A stretch of DNA of 64,000 nt from Spodoptera frugiperda (taxonomy: Eukaryota; Arthropoda; Insecta; Lepidoptera; Noctuidae). Location of the stretch: NCBI RefSeq assembly GCF_023101765.2, contig NC_064226.1, positions 2,224,001-2,288,000 of the forward strand, written 5' to 3'. Below, in pieces: positions 44,201 through 58,244 of the stretch. Under the pieces are notes generated by a model. It searched no databases. It saw only the letters and a program-made list of their open reading frames with translations, and had not been told where the DNA came from. Numbering within the stretch: the first letter of the stretch is position 1; the number at the start of each line of letters is the position of its first letter. The position numbers and the translations under genes were made by a program.

Positions 44201-47200
44201 ATCTTCCGAGTAGGTGTGCCTACATAAACCAGGCTCGGACATCGGACACCCCGGGGCGGAGACCTGTCGGAGATACACTGACTTACTGCCCTCTACGCGC
44301 TCGACATAATGGACCCACCCGCCGACCTTTACTACACATTTTTAATAAAACATTTACATACAATTGACGGTGCTCATAATAAACACCAATACCAAATAGA
44401 CTCGTGTAACGAAATGCTACCGAAATCGTAGCGTTAAAAAATTTTACGTTAGTTCTACTCAAGTCATGAAAATTAATGCATTAAATTGTTAAAATATATT
44501 CAACGGGAAACATATAAATCACGACAAGCCCCACAAGTAATACCAGTGTAACAAAAAAAATGGCCTTTCGTGGAAACAGATTAATATGTAACGATCGACA
44601 ACAAGAACAAATCGGGATGCGAAGGAGAAAAACTGCCAGCGATACACATGACCGCTTACTTTAAAAGTAACTATTTGCAATTGTAATTTAAAATTGCACG
44701 CAATTGCATCGAACTTTGGACTGTAGCATATAAAAAGCTTGACGTGTTTTTGATATCCGACCTCCAGCGACTAACCATAGGTGTTGAGTGGGCCAGTGCA
44801 TTGTGCAACACTAACATAACCGTGCCTTGACATTGTTGATCTCATACTCGGCGCTCCGTGCCAAAGCCATTGCAGGTAGCATGGCGGTCAAGAGGCTCGC
44901 TAATCGACCGTAGAATATGAATAGCTTACACAAGGATAAACACCTCCATAAACTGTACAGTTTAGTGAGAAGAGAGCAGACACTCCACAGCTATTCTGTT
45001 GAGATGTCACGTCCATGTAAGAGCGCGCCGACAGCACTACAGTAACAATCAGTTCGCCAATAACTTTTAAGTGGTGACAAATATGCGAACATAAAAAATA
45101 TATATGTTAAGAGTTGAAATGATCTGCGTAACGCACTTATTCGAGCGAGTGCGTGATGCGTGCTCGATGCGAACGAGTGTGTCGGACAAGGTCGCTGCCA
45201 ACGAATCACTAGTACCACCAATTTGACACTGCTCACCTCCGCTTATTGGACAAAGTGGAACGTGTAAATGAAGAAACGAAACGCTACCCTGTAATCATTT
45301 AACAGGCATCGGCTGTGATGAAACAGATGTCACATTTGAAGGTAAAATCAATTCAGACATCGAGTAGATTATAAACAGGCAGGTTAATGAACTCGAGAAA
45401 AAATTAAAAATAAACAAGGTAAGAGTCAGGTCGATGTAAGAAGTGACGAATAATAGCTCAATAATTAGTTTTAAGACTAATGAAATACTTTTTATGTTTC
45501 AATCTGACGATAAATAATTCATGCAGTTGTGAAAAGCCTTGGTTTTACCAGTTCTTGCTAACAAACTAACCTAATTACGTAAAAACATCCACGTTAGAAA
45601 AGGTAGTGATATCATTACAAAACTGTATGTATGATTTAAATTTCACCGCTCACATGAATGTCAGTTTTGTTTGTTCGATCGTTAGAAAAACGATAGATAA
45701 ACTAAAAACGATTGCAATGTATTAAAGTGCAGATTCATAAAAACAGAACTTGAAAGAGTTAATAAAATCGAGAACCCACTTTTCTATGAAATTAATAAAA
45801 AACACCAATAAACATTTATTACAACTCGTCAGCCTGACATGAACAATTTATAAAACGCTGACGTACTATTGCACAATAATTATAATGACCCCAGTAATAT
45901 TAAATAAAAAAATATCACTGGTATCAAAGTAAAAGGTACGGTGAAAGTGATACAAGACTGCAATGGGCGGGGTGATAAAAATGTCAATGCAAAAGAAACG
46001 CCTCCGCATTGGAGTGTAGTTATCGACAATTTACATACAACGCACTCTTGAATTTGCGTGGTGAAATCTGAATACACCGCTTTTTAAAACGTTAAGCTTT
46101 GTCCAGAGAATGCAGAAGAAACGAACGGCAAAATTTAAAATTATATAATAATCCTACCCAAATATTAAATGAAGGTACTAGGTCACGTACTTAATAATTT
46201 ATCTATGCAGATAAAGTAACAGCTCGAAGAAAGTAGATTTGACAACATTATCATGAATGATTTTATCAACACAATGCCCAATAATCTGATAAAATACATT
46301 GAATAGTGGTGGTACTCGTACCACAAGTTCGTTTAACACGAAACAATTATTCACTTCACTACATTTCAGACTGCGTTACTATATTTTCCTTCCTTCGTCC
46401 TAAAACTAGGTCAAACGATTAGAATCCAACAATGTTTTAATAGGCCACTGATATTGCAACATGAATTTATTTATTTACTTCCAATAATATTTGCACTCAT
46501 TACACATTGAGGCCGCTTGTAATTAGGTCCAGTTACGTAAATAAGTTAAATGTTATTTCCTTTCAAACGTGGTGATGATAACTATGTTGGAGCGACCTCA
46601 TTTCATTGGAAGTTGGACCATACACCATACTCCTTAACGAAATCAAAGTGACCGACATACAATACAATACAACTCACTGACGATGATGACGTAAAAGCAT
46701 CTACTCCTCACGATTTAAAACTGCTTTGAATAGCGAGAAGCGAGAACATCACACAAAAAAGCACATCAACAATCCACAACTGAAAATCTCAAGCGTGAAT
46801 GAACACTCAGTTTCTAATAATAAAACAAAAAATATAGATAGCAGCATGTCCACTCTATTTGCAGCATCGCGTCGAGTAAAGTACATTCATTTGATATTCA
46901 ACTCAACTATTAAGGGAAAACAGTACAAGGATTATAGACAAAGGTAAACACAAAGACACAACAGACCGACTACTTTCAACACGAAGCATGTTTTAAATAT
47001 AAAAATCTTTATGGATATTCAAATATTACTACCAAAGTCAAACAAAGATGGTGGAACTTGTTGCCCTCCTCAAACAACTTAGCAGAGACCACTTCCGACA
47101 CGACCAGTACACATGACGGTAACACAAATACACAACTATCTATGCAACACCTACAAGCATTTTAGACTCGACCTTGGCTATACGTATATAGATAATAATA

Positions 47201-50180
47201 GGCTATTCTTTACGTATGCGTGTTAATGACGGTGAGTAAACCGCCAAAGGAAACATTTTTTTGTAATCGTGAGTTGGAAAAGTTAAATTATGTTATTACG
47301 GCGTGACCAAATTTCTGGCTCAAAAATCTATTTATAAAATAACAAGGCAGCAAGCAACCTCGAATACCGGTTTATGTATTAAAACTATTATTTATTTAAA
47401 CTAAAATCCCAGCTTACCTATATATTCTTGTTTTATTCAGGAATGCCACAAGGAGCTTCACTAGGACCACCACAAATTACATTGATCGGCTAAAAGGTTG
47501 ATAGGCTAGTTTAAAGATTGAGGTCATACAAAAACTATGCTGTATCAATAATTATTTATTTTACCTAACTGAAAAGACGTCATCACCGTACGAGTTTCAC
47601 GGAATGCGTAAATGCACAGCTGTCTACACGAAATTTTAACAATGGCTTTTAGGACTTCGTAGTTACATCTTGCGTCATTTTTATTATCCTTTGTTTATTT
47701 AAAATTACTCAGACAACTAGAGGTAAACAAAATATTCATCTTTTGAACACTCTCATTATTCTTGAAGCGATATAAAATTGTAAATATATGACTACAGTAA
47801 ATATTCTTAATATGGCGTTGGTATACTACATAAGAAGAATTACAATACACTGTCAACTTATTAATTCAATGTTTAACATAAATATGGATTAAATACGTAC
47901 TCTGCACTCAGGTTTGTATAAATTATTTAAGTTATTACTCTGCTTTAAGTTGATTTAATACTTCTACGCATCCCCTTTCCTATGGATCTTTAAGCTTTGG
48001 GTTTCCACGTTGTGTACAAAAAACATTACCTTTAAAACGTCCATATTTGTTTTGTTAGCTCAAATCAACTAAGGGTATAGTTAACTAGTGAGCCCCCAAG
48101 CAAACATTGTCCAGGCGGACAGTGACAAAACAGAACGAACCGACAGCAAGACCGTCTTCAAGACGTTGCACATAAAACAGTCTCTAGAAACGTGTTCACT
48201 TATAAAAATTGAACCAATAAACTCAGGGTCCTACATTCGCCAGCAATGCTAACAAGCCGTACCAAACAATGTTGCAATCTTTATATCCGACCCGGTGCAT
48301 TACATGAATTACGAGTAAAACGCCTTCAATGTAACTCAACGATAATGTGTTGAACTTTACTATCATAAAACAAGAAAAACAATACGTAAGTGCTCCTCAA
48401 TGACACTGAGTTTCTATTCCACATTAAAAATCAAACATGTAATAAATTATAACTAAGGTCATCAAGTCACGCACTGAGAATACATTTTTGTGGCTGTTAC
48501 GCGGATCTAAGGTTATCGAGGGGTTCAAGACTAACCGTTGAACCCAAATCATGTGAAGGCAAGTTTGTCAATATCAATGACATTTCGTTCATGTTATGTA
48601 GATTAGTAAGCATAGGATTGCAACACGTTCAAAGTGATGTGTGTTTACCTAATTATTTAAAACTAAACGTTCAGGTGACACAAGACATTTTTGTGAAGCA
48701 GTGAACAGTAAGATTAGGACACACTTGTGGAGATTTATACTAATGTGGATTCAGCATATTACTTTCTCAATAAGATACTGAACATTAAGAATGTATTATT
48801 TAGTAACAAAACAGACTTAGTATTGACAAAATGAATAAGAGAACAGATACTATAGATTAGATTGCTTCCTTAAGAAACTAGATTAACTATACGAAGACAA
48901 ACCACGTTGATTTACAAAATAAGAGCACTAGTGTTACAGAAGTACTGCAGTACTGAAGAAATACATAATGTCGAAATCCATGAGGTGTTCGTGTAAGGAA
49001 TAGTTGACGATGATACTTACAAAGAAAGCAAAAATAATTTGGGAGCAACTAGTCACTATCTGTGACAGACTTATGAATGCAGACAAAGATAATAAAATAT
49101 CTTAGCATAATGACAGGTCGTTATCCCACGCCTACAAGCTAACAGCTCCAACTATTTCTTCTTAATTAACAGACCGAAAGTGCACCTTTAAAACAACTTA
49201 TGCGTACAAAGAAAAATAAGAATTAATTAAAATAAAAGGACATATGGTGACATGGACCCAGAGGCAAGTCATCCAACACAATTAAAATTCTTGCAGCAGA
49301 CATGAGAGTGTTTACTTTCATGGATTTGCCAACATTCATATCTACAGTTACACCTAGTATTGAATCGAGTACCAGTATCACTAATATGTAAAATTATATT
49401 ACTAATGTCAGCTGATAAGTTTTGTTTAACCATTTTAAATAACCGACCTAAAAAGACGACATACAGGAAACTATGGCACATAGCTTGTGGTTTTCCTCCC
49501 CAATCAACTACGTGACTGTCATTCATTAGTTACATCATGTATTAGACACCAATAATAAACAATTAATTTATAAATAGCAGAGTCATTAAACTTCTGTTAT
49601 TGTTTCGTCTACGTTTTACTACTAACATGTAGTATCGTAGCTTCTCTTAAGTGTCGGTCGCTGTCAGTTAAAGCACTAAATATTGAGGCAACCTGATTTA
49701 ATGCGCGCTAAAAATGTAACGCGCAAAAACGAGCACGGTGGCGTTCACACAATACATCAATTACGTCTAATCGTGATACCCAGAGTTTTGCGGACCATAA
49801 TATAATCGCCAACGACTCTTAACATTTCGATGGCCATGAACTACGCCTTGACTGGCGGATACTAAATGTAACAAACAAAAAAGTATCAATTCTAACAGAT
49901 AGCTGTTACTCGACCCACATCGGTGACCTCGTTACGGCGAAATCGCAATGTAATTTCGCGACGTAAATTTTTTGGAACACTTTTACTTCGACACCGGGCG
50001 TACGGTCCAGCGGCTCAGTGCTTGGGTTCGGTGATGACACCAATTTCTCTTTCAATGAATGGGTATGGAGCTTAAAGCTGGGTGTAGTCTCCACGCGGCC
50101 TCAAAATTCAAACGGATACGCCTGTTTAGTGAACCGCGTTTGCGTAACACTTGACATAGATAGCCGCTTGATGTAGAGCA
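41251..50180. other. Long stretch without supported genes
   Basis: Nine kilobases of AT-rich, mostly unique-looking DNA upstream of the OATP gene. Short frames here (for example 41509-41838 and 43816-44109 on minus) lack domains, splice context or signal peptides. I see no retroposon of families R1-R5. It may hold enhancers or distal 5' noncoding exons, but nothing can be shown. Confidence 0.4.
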
Positions 50181-53100
50181 GTAAAGTATTGAGGAGATAG
50201 AGCGTCGCGTGGCCAATTCATTCATATTTCAGTCAGGTCCTCTATTGACGTCACGTTACAGTGCTAATAAATACTCCCGTATGTGTTATCGGCTTTTGCA
50301 AATTTTTCTGAACCATTTTTCGCAACACGCACGTCACCGGCACGTAAATCCGTCGGACGCACGCGCCAGCCATATAGTGCGACTTTCTCTCCGAGCTACG
50401 CAATCACATTTGGTTAAATTTCGCTTTTTTGCACACAAAGCGATTGATGAAAATTTATTTCGCCATGGAAAACAGATTGGAATACAAAGGTGTGACACGA
50501 TAAGAATCACAACTAGCAGGAGAGGACATAAAGCTGGTGACAGCTTCTCTGAGGACCATTGTGAACATTGTCAGCATTTATTCTACATTAACTTTAAGGT
50601 TAAAGCTTATAATGGTTGAGAAGAACAGCAGACAAAGCGCTCGAGAGCGAAACTAACACAAACTAGTCACTTGGATCACTTTCATCTGGTGGAGATGCCG
50701 AAAGTAAACTTTTACTTTCGGTATGAAAAGATCGGTTTTCTTCAACGACTACATTCATATTATAACATTCTAAAACACTGCTAGTATTACAGCGTTCATT
50801 AAATAAACGTAATCAACAAATACTATTTGTTTATAAGCTTACAAACGAAAGTACATGTAAGTAACTCGTGTACGACAACAAATACCTACTTACTGAGTTG
50901 GAGGTGAGTCATTTTTTTCTAATTTATGCATCATTAAAGTCTACATGAAGAGAAGACATTATGAATAATAATATTATTATCATTGTAATTTATGCCTTAA
51001 GATCTTAAGTTCTAGAATAACAAAGAGTTCAATTCAACAGGCGTAAATTGAAGCAAATCAGAACATCGCAGACAGTTACGTGATAAGTTTATATAAATAG
51101 ATGGCCATATAATCTCAGTAGGAAACAGATATAAAAACTACAATACTAATGAACGAGGAAAATGATGTGAACGCGGCGACAGTACGACAGTACGCCAGAA
51201 CTGGTTGTATGAAAGCGAAAACGTTTAATTAGGTACTTTCATCTATTCGTACAAAGTGGAACTCGTAACCCAGATTATTGAATTAAGAGCCTCTCAACTA
51301 GATGTCTTATGATTTATATACTTTCGATTGGACAACGAACGTTTATACTTGATCTTACGATGGGCTGCGGTTGGAAAAACCCATGACAGCATGACAGCAT
51401 TAACGACTTTCATCTGACCATATTCAATACATAACGTTGTTTTTCAAAACATCAAAATTACTATATAGGTTTCAAATTAGGACTATGCTCTTCGATTCAT
51501 CAGAATCGAACTATGACGTGTCCATGTGAATATTATATTTAACTATTATACATAACTCCACTTATCCATAGTTTATTAAGATTGGACCATTAAGGCACCG
51601 TTGCAACATAAACGTTTCACAAGCTATCTACCGATTAGTTCACACCTAGTTATTAATAACACTCGTAACGTTATGATATTACTAAAAACTAGTTATCAGT
51701 TAACCGATGCCAAGTGGCCGGCGGTCAATGAACGATAACGAGCGAGTTATCTTCATAACCACTTACTGAATTACTGAGAGGCTAATCACTCAAAGCCTGG
51801 CAGTGTTCTAGCGTCGTATAGATATTGCAGGTCAAGCGATTATAAATAACTACGTCTGGAACAAATCTGGCCTTAGATGGCTAGCTATTGTGGGCATCAT
51901 TATTCAATTAGCCACATTAGACTACACGTAATTTCTGCTTGACAAGAAGATGCCACTTGGGAAGATTATTCTCTCATAAGAACCAGTTTACGACGTAATA
52001 ATATAATTATAGAGTCTCCAAATGCATCACTTTCAAAACAGGATTTTGTCTCGTAGTATAAAACTTTTCTAGTAACGATAAACAGACATGACAAGAAATT
52101 GAACACACTAGTTATGCAGGAGAATGAGCCATACATACAGACAGGATGACTGACTTGTAAAAGGGCCAAGGAAAGAGCAGAGATAAAAATATACTACCCA
52201 TCAACTAGGACAGATGCGCGCGCCATCCACATCTCCAAAACAAACTGTGCTTTTACGAAGTGAATCATAAGAAACAGATGGAATGCAGGTAAATATAGAC
52301 ATTCTGACAAAAAATGAAGAACTTAAACTACAGATGTTTCAAGCAATTTGAGGAAAACCATGAAGAAAGAAAGAGAAGATCACACTATTGATTTACCATA
52401 AGTCCCTAACTCCTCACTTAAATTGTTCAAAAAACATTATTTGGTACCTACAGTTAAATATAAAACTGATAAAGACCATTCGTATAGTCACGTAAGAACG
52501 AAAAAAATCCAACGCCCGACAGCAAAGAAATCAATGCAAAAATATTCTAATGGCTTTCCCAAAGCGATACATGACGAACATTATTGTGTAACAATTGATT
52601 GTCGGGACCGGAGCTGAGGTCAAACGTCTGGAGGTCGTAAGGAAGAGGGTGGAACGTTACAAATATAGCTGATCACAATCCCAGACGAAAGCCTATTCGT
52701 AGGACAAATTAAGGACATTTCGCAACACGCAGATAAAATCGATAATTCAGTTAACTTGTTGAATTTTCTCTGATTTGGTCAACTTAGTCAAACATTTCCA
52801 TTTTCAGATATTTGTTTAGGGACATTTAAGGATTCCCAAACTCGAAAAGGCCTTTTGTTGATTGTGGTAAACAAACACTTGTAGGAGTTGCTTTTAGGTG
52901 GCGGGCTTGTCAAAGTTTGGTGACATCGGTTTTACTAAAAGCGGCACCTTTGTATTTGGCTTCTGTATACCAAATAATAATTCGAAAATCTCTTTCAGAG
53001 TTTTGCATTGTTACCTTACTCAGTTCTGGACTCTATAAATAAATATTATGGAAAATTTCCGTACAAACATTCTTGTCTTCTAATACTGTCTCTTCTATTT

Positions 53101-54300
53101 CTTATGCCGGAAATGACTTCATACAGTGCCAGTTTACTGCAAAACATCATTCAGCTATGTATTTTGAATTTAAAGCCACCTTTACGCCATTATTAATGTC
53201 CATTCCTTATACTCAAACATTAAGAAAATAGACTCGTGATCCAGTTTCATTAATTTACACAAATTAGTATCGATGTTATAAGATATTTATGCAAACTGCC
53301 TCATGGGTATACCTATCGATTACTAGTGATTCCAAACTATTCGTTTAGATATCGATATATTCAGAAACGAATTGTTTTTAGTTCATTGATTTTTCCACGG
53401 TTGCCTTAACTCATTAATCTATTCCTTTAGTCATTGAGCGATGATAGAGTTGGCTGTAATTTGTAAACGTAATTAACTTGTAATCATTGTTACAAAATAC
53501 CGCTTCAGCGTGTACGTGTATTTATAGATCGACAATTCATTAATTCAGTGAGACTCCCCAACTTAATAACGAAACATTCAAACAACACGCCTTGTTGCAT
53601 CAAAGCAGTTTGGTAATACCCAAATTGTTATCACGAGGAGCTTCTAAAGCCAAACAAATATGGCTGAAAGTATAAGAGCAGTCATTGCACCATCGAAAAC
53701 CAAATAACTTTATCATTTCGTGTAAATATCAGTGTTTGGATCAAACGCTATCTATGTAAACAAACGGTGACAACACGCGAGGGAACGCACATTCAATATC
53801 AGCACTTATGGACGTGACGCATGTGTCAATCTTCACCTTCTCAAATTGATTAGATTCGTGCAGTTTAGGCGACAGTTGCTCCAAATGACGAAACACTGTA
53901 TGGTGCAACAGGGTCCCCTAAATTTAAACCAAAACTACCTGTGTATGTGCCACACGTGCACCGATCCCTGCCACTGATATGTTAATTTTATTACACCAGC
54001 TTGAAAAAAGATCCCAACCGGTTTTCGGTTTCGAAAAGGAACGTAAGTGACATAAAAATTACGACCTTCACGTACATGATGCTTGTTCCTAAATTAAAAG
54101 GCGGACTAACAAAAACGTTCATCGAGTAAATAGTTCAAGCATACCGACTCTCGATCATGACTATGTATTTTGTTATGAAGCACAACATATTGCATACATT
54201 TTTGTAATAAAATTCGCTAACACAAAAACTGGTTTAGCATACAAAATAAATATTGGCAACATGACACTTACGATAATTTTCGGCGATTGGCAGGTCCTTA
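50181..54300. other. No supported gene
   Basis: It contains a 136-codon plus-strand frame (50209-50619), basic and His-rich in places (HFSQHARHRH), with no known motif. The flanking DNA around 49900-50400 is slightly CpG-richer. I judge it noncoding. The remainder is AT-rich and featureless. Confidence 0.35.
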
Positions 54301-54760
54301 GCACACACTGGTTGCACGTCTAATTTCGCGGATATGATCTAATGTAAACCGAATAATAGTGTATAATAGCTCCAGTTTTTTCTGCGGCGACTTCGGAACC
54401 GGTAGTGTGTCGGGGGCCTCAACACTTGGGGGGCATCACTTATCAATGGTTAGTGGAGGAGGTTATTAGCGGTAATGTAGTACCGTCGCGAGCGTCGCGT
54501 CTCGCGTGCTGGCCGGCTGCGAGTGCCGGCGCTCAAGCGTCGCTCTTGTAAACAAAACGTAATGGTGGGGGCCCCGCCGAAAAGCCTGGCCTGGCCGAAT
54601 AAACACCGCTCACTTACGTCACTCTATTCTACTCCTCTGGTGAACATTTGATGCATGCCTAGTTCCGACAATCGATTGCTCTCCTAACTTTTACCTTCGG
54701 ACGCCGCGCCGGCAGCGGTAGCGGCATCCCTCCCTCCAATAACATGCAACCCTCCCCCTC
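54300..54760. promoter_or_regulatory. CpG-rich patch, possible promoter or 5' noncoding exon
   Basis: The blocks ACCGTCGCGAGCGTCGCGTC and GGCGCTCAAGCGTCGCTCTT, among others, make this the most GC-rich piece outside the satellite, exons and the OATP start region. It has no coding frame of note. A distal promoter (for OATP or a gene beyond the window) is one reading. Confidence 0.3.
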
Positions 54761-56040
54761 TCCCTTATTTATCATTCTTACTGACAAGTTTGGTTGTATC
54801 ATGTTCGACAATATAAAAATAGATCTCTTCACACAAATAAGGAATATTAAAGGCAGCAATAACGTTTCTTTGGTAATTTTCCATTTTTCATTATTCATCA
54901 AAGTGTAAATATGAGAAACCTCGTAACACACATAAGTACATTATGCGTGGGTACACTTAGTAATTATCCGCACCCAGCTGTATCTTGGCCAAGTTAAGAG
55001 TTGAATGAGTCGGCAAAATCTTAGGACTTATTCACTCCTCTATTAAACGAGCATTGCAGCAAAAAAACTACGAAGTAGACGGCTGTTCATACCAGACAGT
55101 TCGATATCAATTAATTTAAGCGTTCAGCTCGATATAGCAGGATCGCTACAAAAGAAATTAATCAAGTAAATTCCTCCAGCTTTACTTCGAGTTCATAACA
55201 CCATATTTATAACCGGTAGCTGCTCCTAATTTTAAAGGCTATTCCACACGCAATACTAATTTAAAAATACCTTTTATTTCACACGATAACCGGCTGTAAA
55301 TAGAATTAAAGGTGGTAAAGTCGGCTGCACTAAGTTATGGCAATGTAACCGGAGCTAACAAACTGTAGAGCTGCTAGTAAACCACTTTTTGCTTCGTGTC
55401 TTACTTTACTCCCAGATATTAGGTATGCACCTGTTTCATTCAGCTATGCAATTTGGTTTTCACTTCTGTTTCTGTGGGAATTACCTTAAATTTTTGCCTT
55501 GTCAGTTTGATAAGCAGAGAAAATTGTTTTGGGACTGACATAATAATCACTCATTAATGTTATCGAGCAAACATGAGTCTTTATTAAAAACCTCACAGAT
55601 GAAGTACATCAATTTATAAAAACGACTACGGAAACACATTTCGCGAGGGGCTCAAAAATTCTTGTAGAGAAAAACAAGTCTTTAAGGCTACTTAAAACGT
55701 ACATACATATGTAATGATGCACTCCTCAACGTTTGAGAACGGGACAAATCAATATAACATGAACGTTGAATTTTAAAATGTATCCCGTGAAATTCATGTT
55801 CATGCAATCAGGTAGTTCTGTTAGTAAAATATCAGTAAAATGACGCACTCAGTGTAAACTGTTAATATTAATGTGGAATATAAAACAGATGTTATAGTTA
55901 CATAAACAGTTACTGGGTTTCTATCTCGGCGACACATCTATTGATCATGATGTTTTCCTAAAATGTTAAATATACCTCTGTTGTTAGAATCTTACTATGT
56001 ATAGGTAATTTCCCTGAGCTTTTTGTATAACTAACGTAGT
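54761..56040. other. No supported gene
   Basis: AT-rich DNA; no gene or repeat recognised. Confidence 0.4.
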
Positions 56041-56074
56041 AGTCTTGTTTCTTATGCATATAAGAAACAAGACT
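56041..56074. repeat. Perfect 15-bp stem hairpin
   Basis: AGTCTTGTTTCTTAT, a 4-base loop GCAT, then ATAAGAAACAAGACT. No T-run or gene nearby gives it a terminator role. Confidence 0.7.
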
Positions 56075-56109
56075 TTACCGTCTCATTCTAAGAATGAAAC
56101 ACTATACTA

Positions 56110-56590
56110 CATTTTGGAACGAGTACCTAGCTTCGCTGAAAGACTAAGGGACAATTCAAATTAACGTTTCAAAAGTGCCTAATTAAGGATGCTTTGACTT
56201 TGACTTTGAAGAATACCAAATCTAGTAAGCAACAATGTTGGTGTTTTCAAATTACGTTCGTCTTCGCTGCTCTTCCATCAAATTGTGTATTCATGTATTC
56301 CTGACTTCTGCTATATTACACCGAAAGGGGTGGACCGAAGAGGTACTTTATTTACAGTACATATACACCTTTCGCCAGTTAATTGATTTATTCTTTTAGT
56401 ATATTGACTATTCTAGTGTAGTTTCTTGCTCGTTCTTCTCCATTCGGATCTATAATTTGAAACAAGCACCTTTTTTGGGGGGGAAAAACATTCATTGAAT
56501 ACTCCCGCCTAGGGCAAGAGGGAAATCACCCCGTTCGTACTCTTGTTTTTCGAGCTTCGAGCAGCTACGGATCAGGCATCATTCCTACTA
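56110..56590 (-). repeat. Inverted family R4 pieces and an R1 copy
   Basis: AACGTTTCAAAAGTGCCTAA with AAGGATGCTTTGACTTTGAC (56160-56210) and TTTCTTGCTCGTTCTTCTCC (56420-56445) are the reverse of the R4 family at 20567-20700. From 56468 a T/G-run and AGGGCAAGAGGGAAATCACC followed by CCGTTCGTACTCTTGTTTTT are a degenerate R1 copy on the other strand. Confidence 0.55.
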
Positions 56591-57637
56591 GGCCCCATCT
56601 GGAAATGAGCACCTAGCTTCACTGACCCACAGACGATTGAGAGACTATTCATTTGTTGATACTGAACTGATAATGGTTTAGTTAAAATAGAGATTTTGAC
56701 TTACAGTGCAATTAATATCGAGATGTTTCGCATTTATCCGGGATTACACATTCGCCAGGATTCGGCATTCAAATAATGGTCAGTCGCAGCGAATACGTAG
56801 AAGAGACTCCTCTCTCCTCTTACCCCTGTAAAATGTAGACTTCCTACGACAATTAAAAGAGTGGGCCCCTGGGCCCCTAACTGTAGTCTGGGTTCCTTCG
56901 CATCTGCCTCCGTCCCAGACTAACAGACTGCTACCTTATTTGTTATACCAGTATATAGCAATATCCAAATAAATAAGTAATGCACGTACAATTCTCACAC
57001 AAATTCGACTGAATTCTTTTGGAAATCGTTGTCTATTCGTCATTAATTATCCACTTTTCTTTTTAATAGTTTACATTCTAATTTACATATTAAATTAATG
57101 AATTTTCATTGGCCTAAATTTACATCTGACAGCCAAACCACAGACAGATGTGCACTTTCTTTTTAAAGAAACTGACCCTACGCTGCGAGAAAATTTAAAA
57201 TTATTAGGGCGTGTTTTAAAGTTGTTTGGGTAGCCCTACAGTTTTCACATTTGGAGAAAATCGAAGAGACTTTCTTTAAAAAATCAATTAAGATAAATCA
57301 TATTTCGTAAATTGAGTAAAAGTATTACTTTCACACGTCACTTGGTAATTATAAACGTTTTATAACTGTCTACAGATAAGAAACTCAAATGTTCAAATGT
57401 AAATTGTTTTTGAAATGAATGGGCTTAATTAGTACGTTAACTTAAGAAGAACATTACATTATAACGGGCGACTATCAATCTCTCGTCTTGTACATATTTT
57501 GGATGTTTTAGTACATACGAGTAGTAGGCATTAGTCACAATAGTCACCTCACGCATCATTCAGATATCGTTTTGTTTTCGCGTGATCTTGAGCTCAAAGT
57601 AAACGTTGTAAAAAAAAATTAGGTAGCTATATGAATA
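56591..57637. other. No supported gene
   Basis: AT-rich DNA; no gene or clear repeat recognised. Confidence 0.4.
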
Positions 57638-58244
57638 CAGGGACGGATTTGCCTAGGGCTTTGCGTGTTGCGACCCAGGACCCTGAAAATGTTAACAGCT
57701 TAGAATCGTAAATGTAACCTAACGCTGTTTTTACTTACAGCACTCACACATTTTTGTAGTTATTTTTTAATTGTAATAAATCACTACCAAATAAAACAGT
57801 ACCTATAAGAACGGAATCTAACCTAATACAGGCATATCATAATTAAAAGATCCTTTCCAATCCAGTACCAATCACATTTTATAAGCATCAAACTCTGTTT
57901 TTGCAAATAAACTATTTTTTTTTTTTCTATACCAAAGTCTCTGATATCACGTACTCAGAGTTTCTAAAAATCTAATAAACATTTGGTCAAACCCGTGTTT
58001 GTGTACTTACTAATAGCTTTTGCGACCACTCAACCAAAGAAAATACATATTAATATTTGCAGTTACAACCTAAGAACTAGTTGTGAATTTGAAGTTAAAA
58101 TGATATACGATTATGGAGATTCTAATATGAATTCGCTATCTTAGATTAAATCTCTTAACAAATTGACTGTTTCAATCATTGAATAAATGGGCCCGCCTGA
58201 CACGTAAGCCCAGAGCCCGCATAATTATTCGCAGTCCGTCCCTG
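57638..58244. mobile_element. Possible hAT-type non-autonomous element, 607 bp
   Basis: The ends are CAGGGACGGATTT and, inverted, CAGGGACGGACTG, with ten perfect terminal bases beginning CAGGG as in many hAT elements. The subterminal regions both have a GGGCTT-like word. The 8-base flanks (TATGAATA and TACAAATG) match at only about half the positions, so a target duplication is not proven. No transposase frame inside. Confidence 0.45.

Noticed and set aside
50209..50619. 136-codon plus-strand frame
   Set aside because: No domain, no signal peptide, odd basic/His composition and no splice context; likely chance in a slightly CpG-richer stretch.
41251..54300. Hidden exons of a further gene upstream of OATP
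   Set aside because: I looked for coding-like frames with splice sites on both strands and found none that held together.
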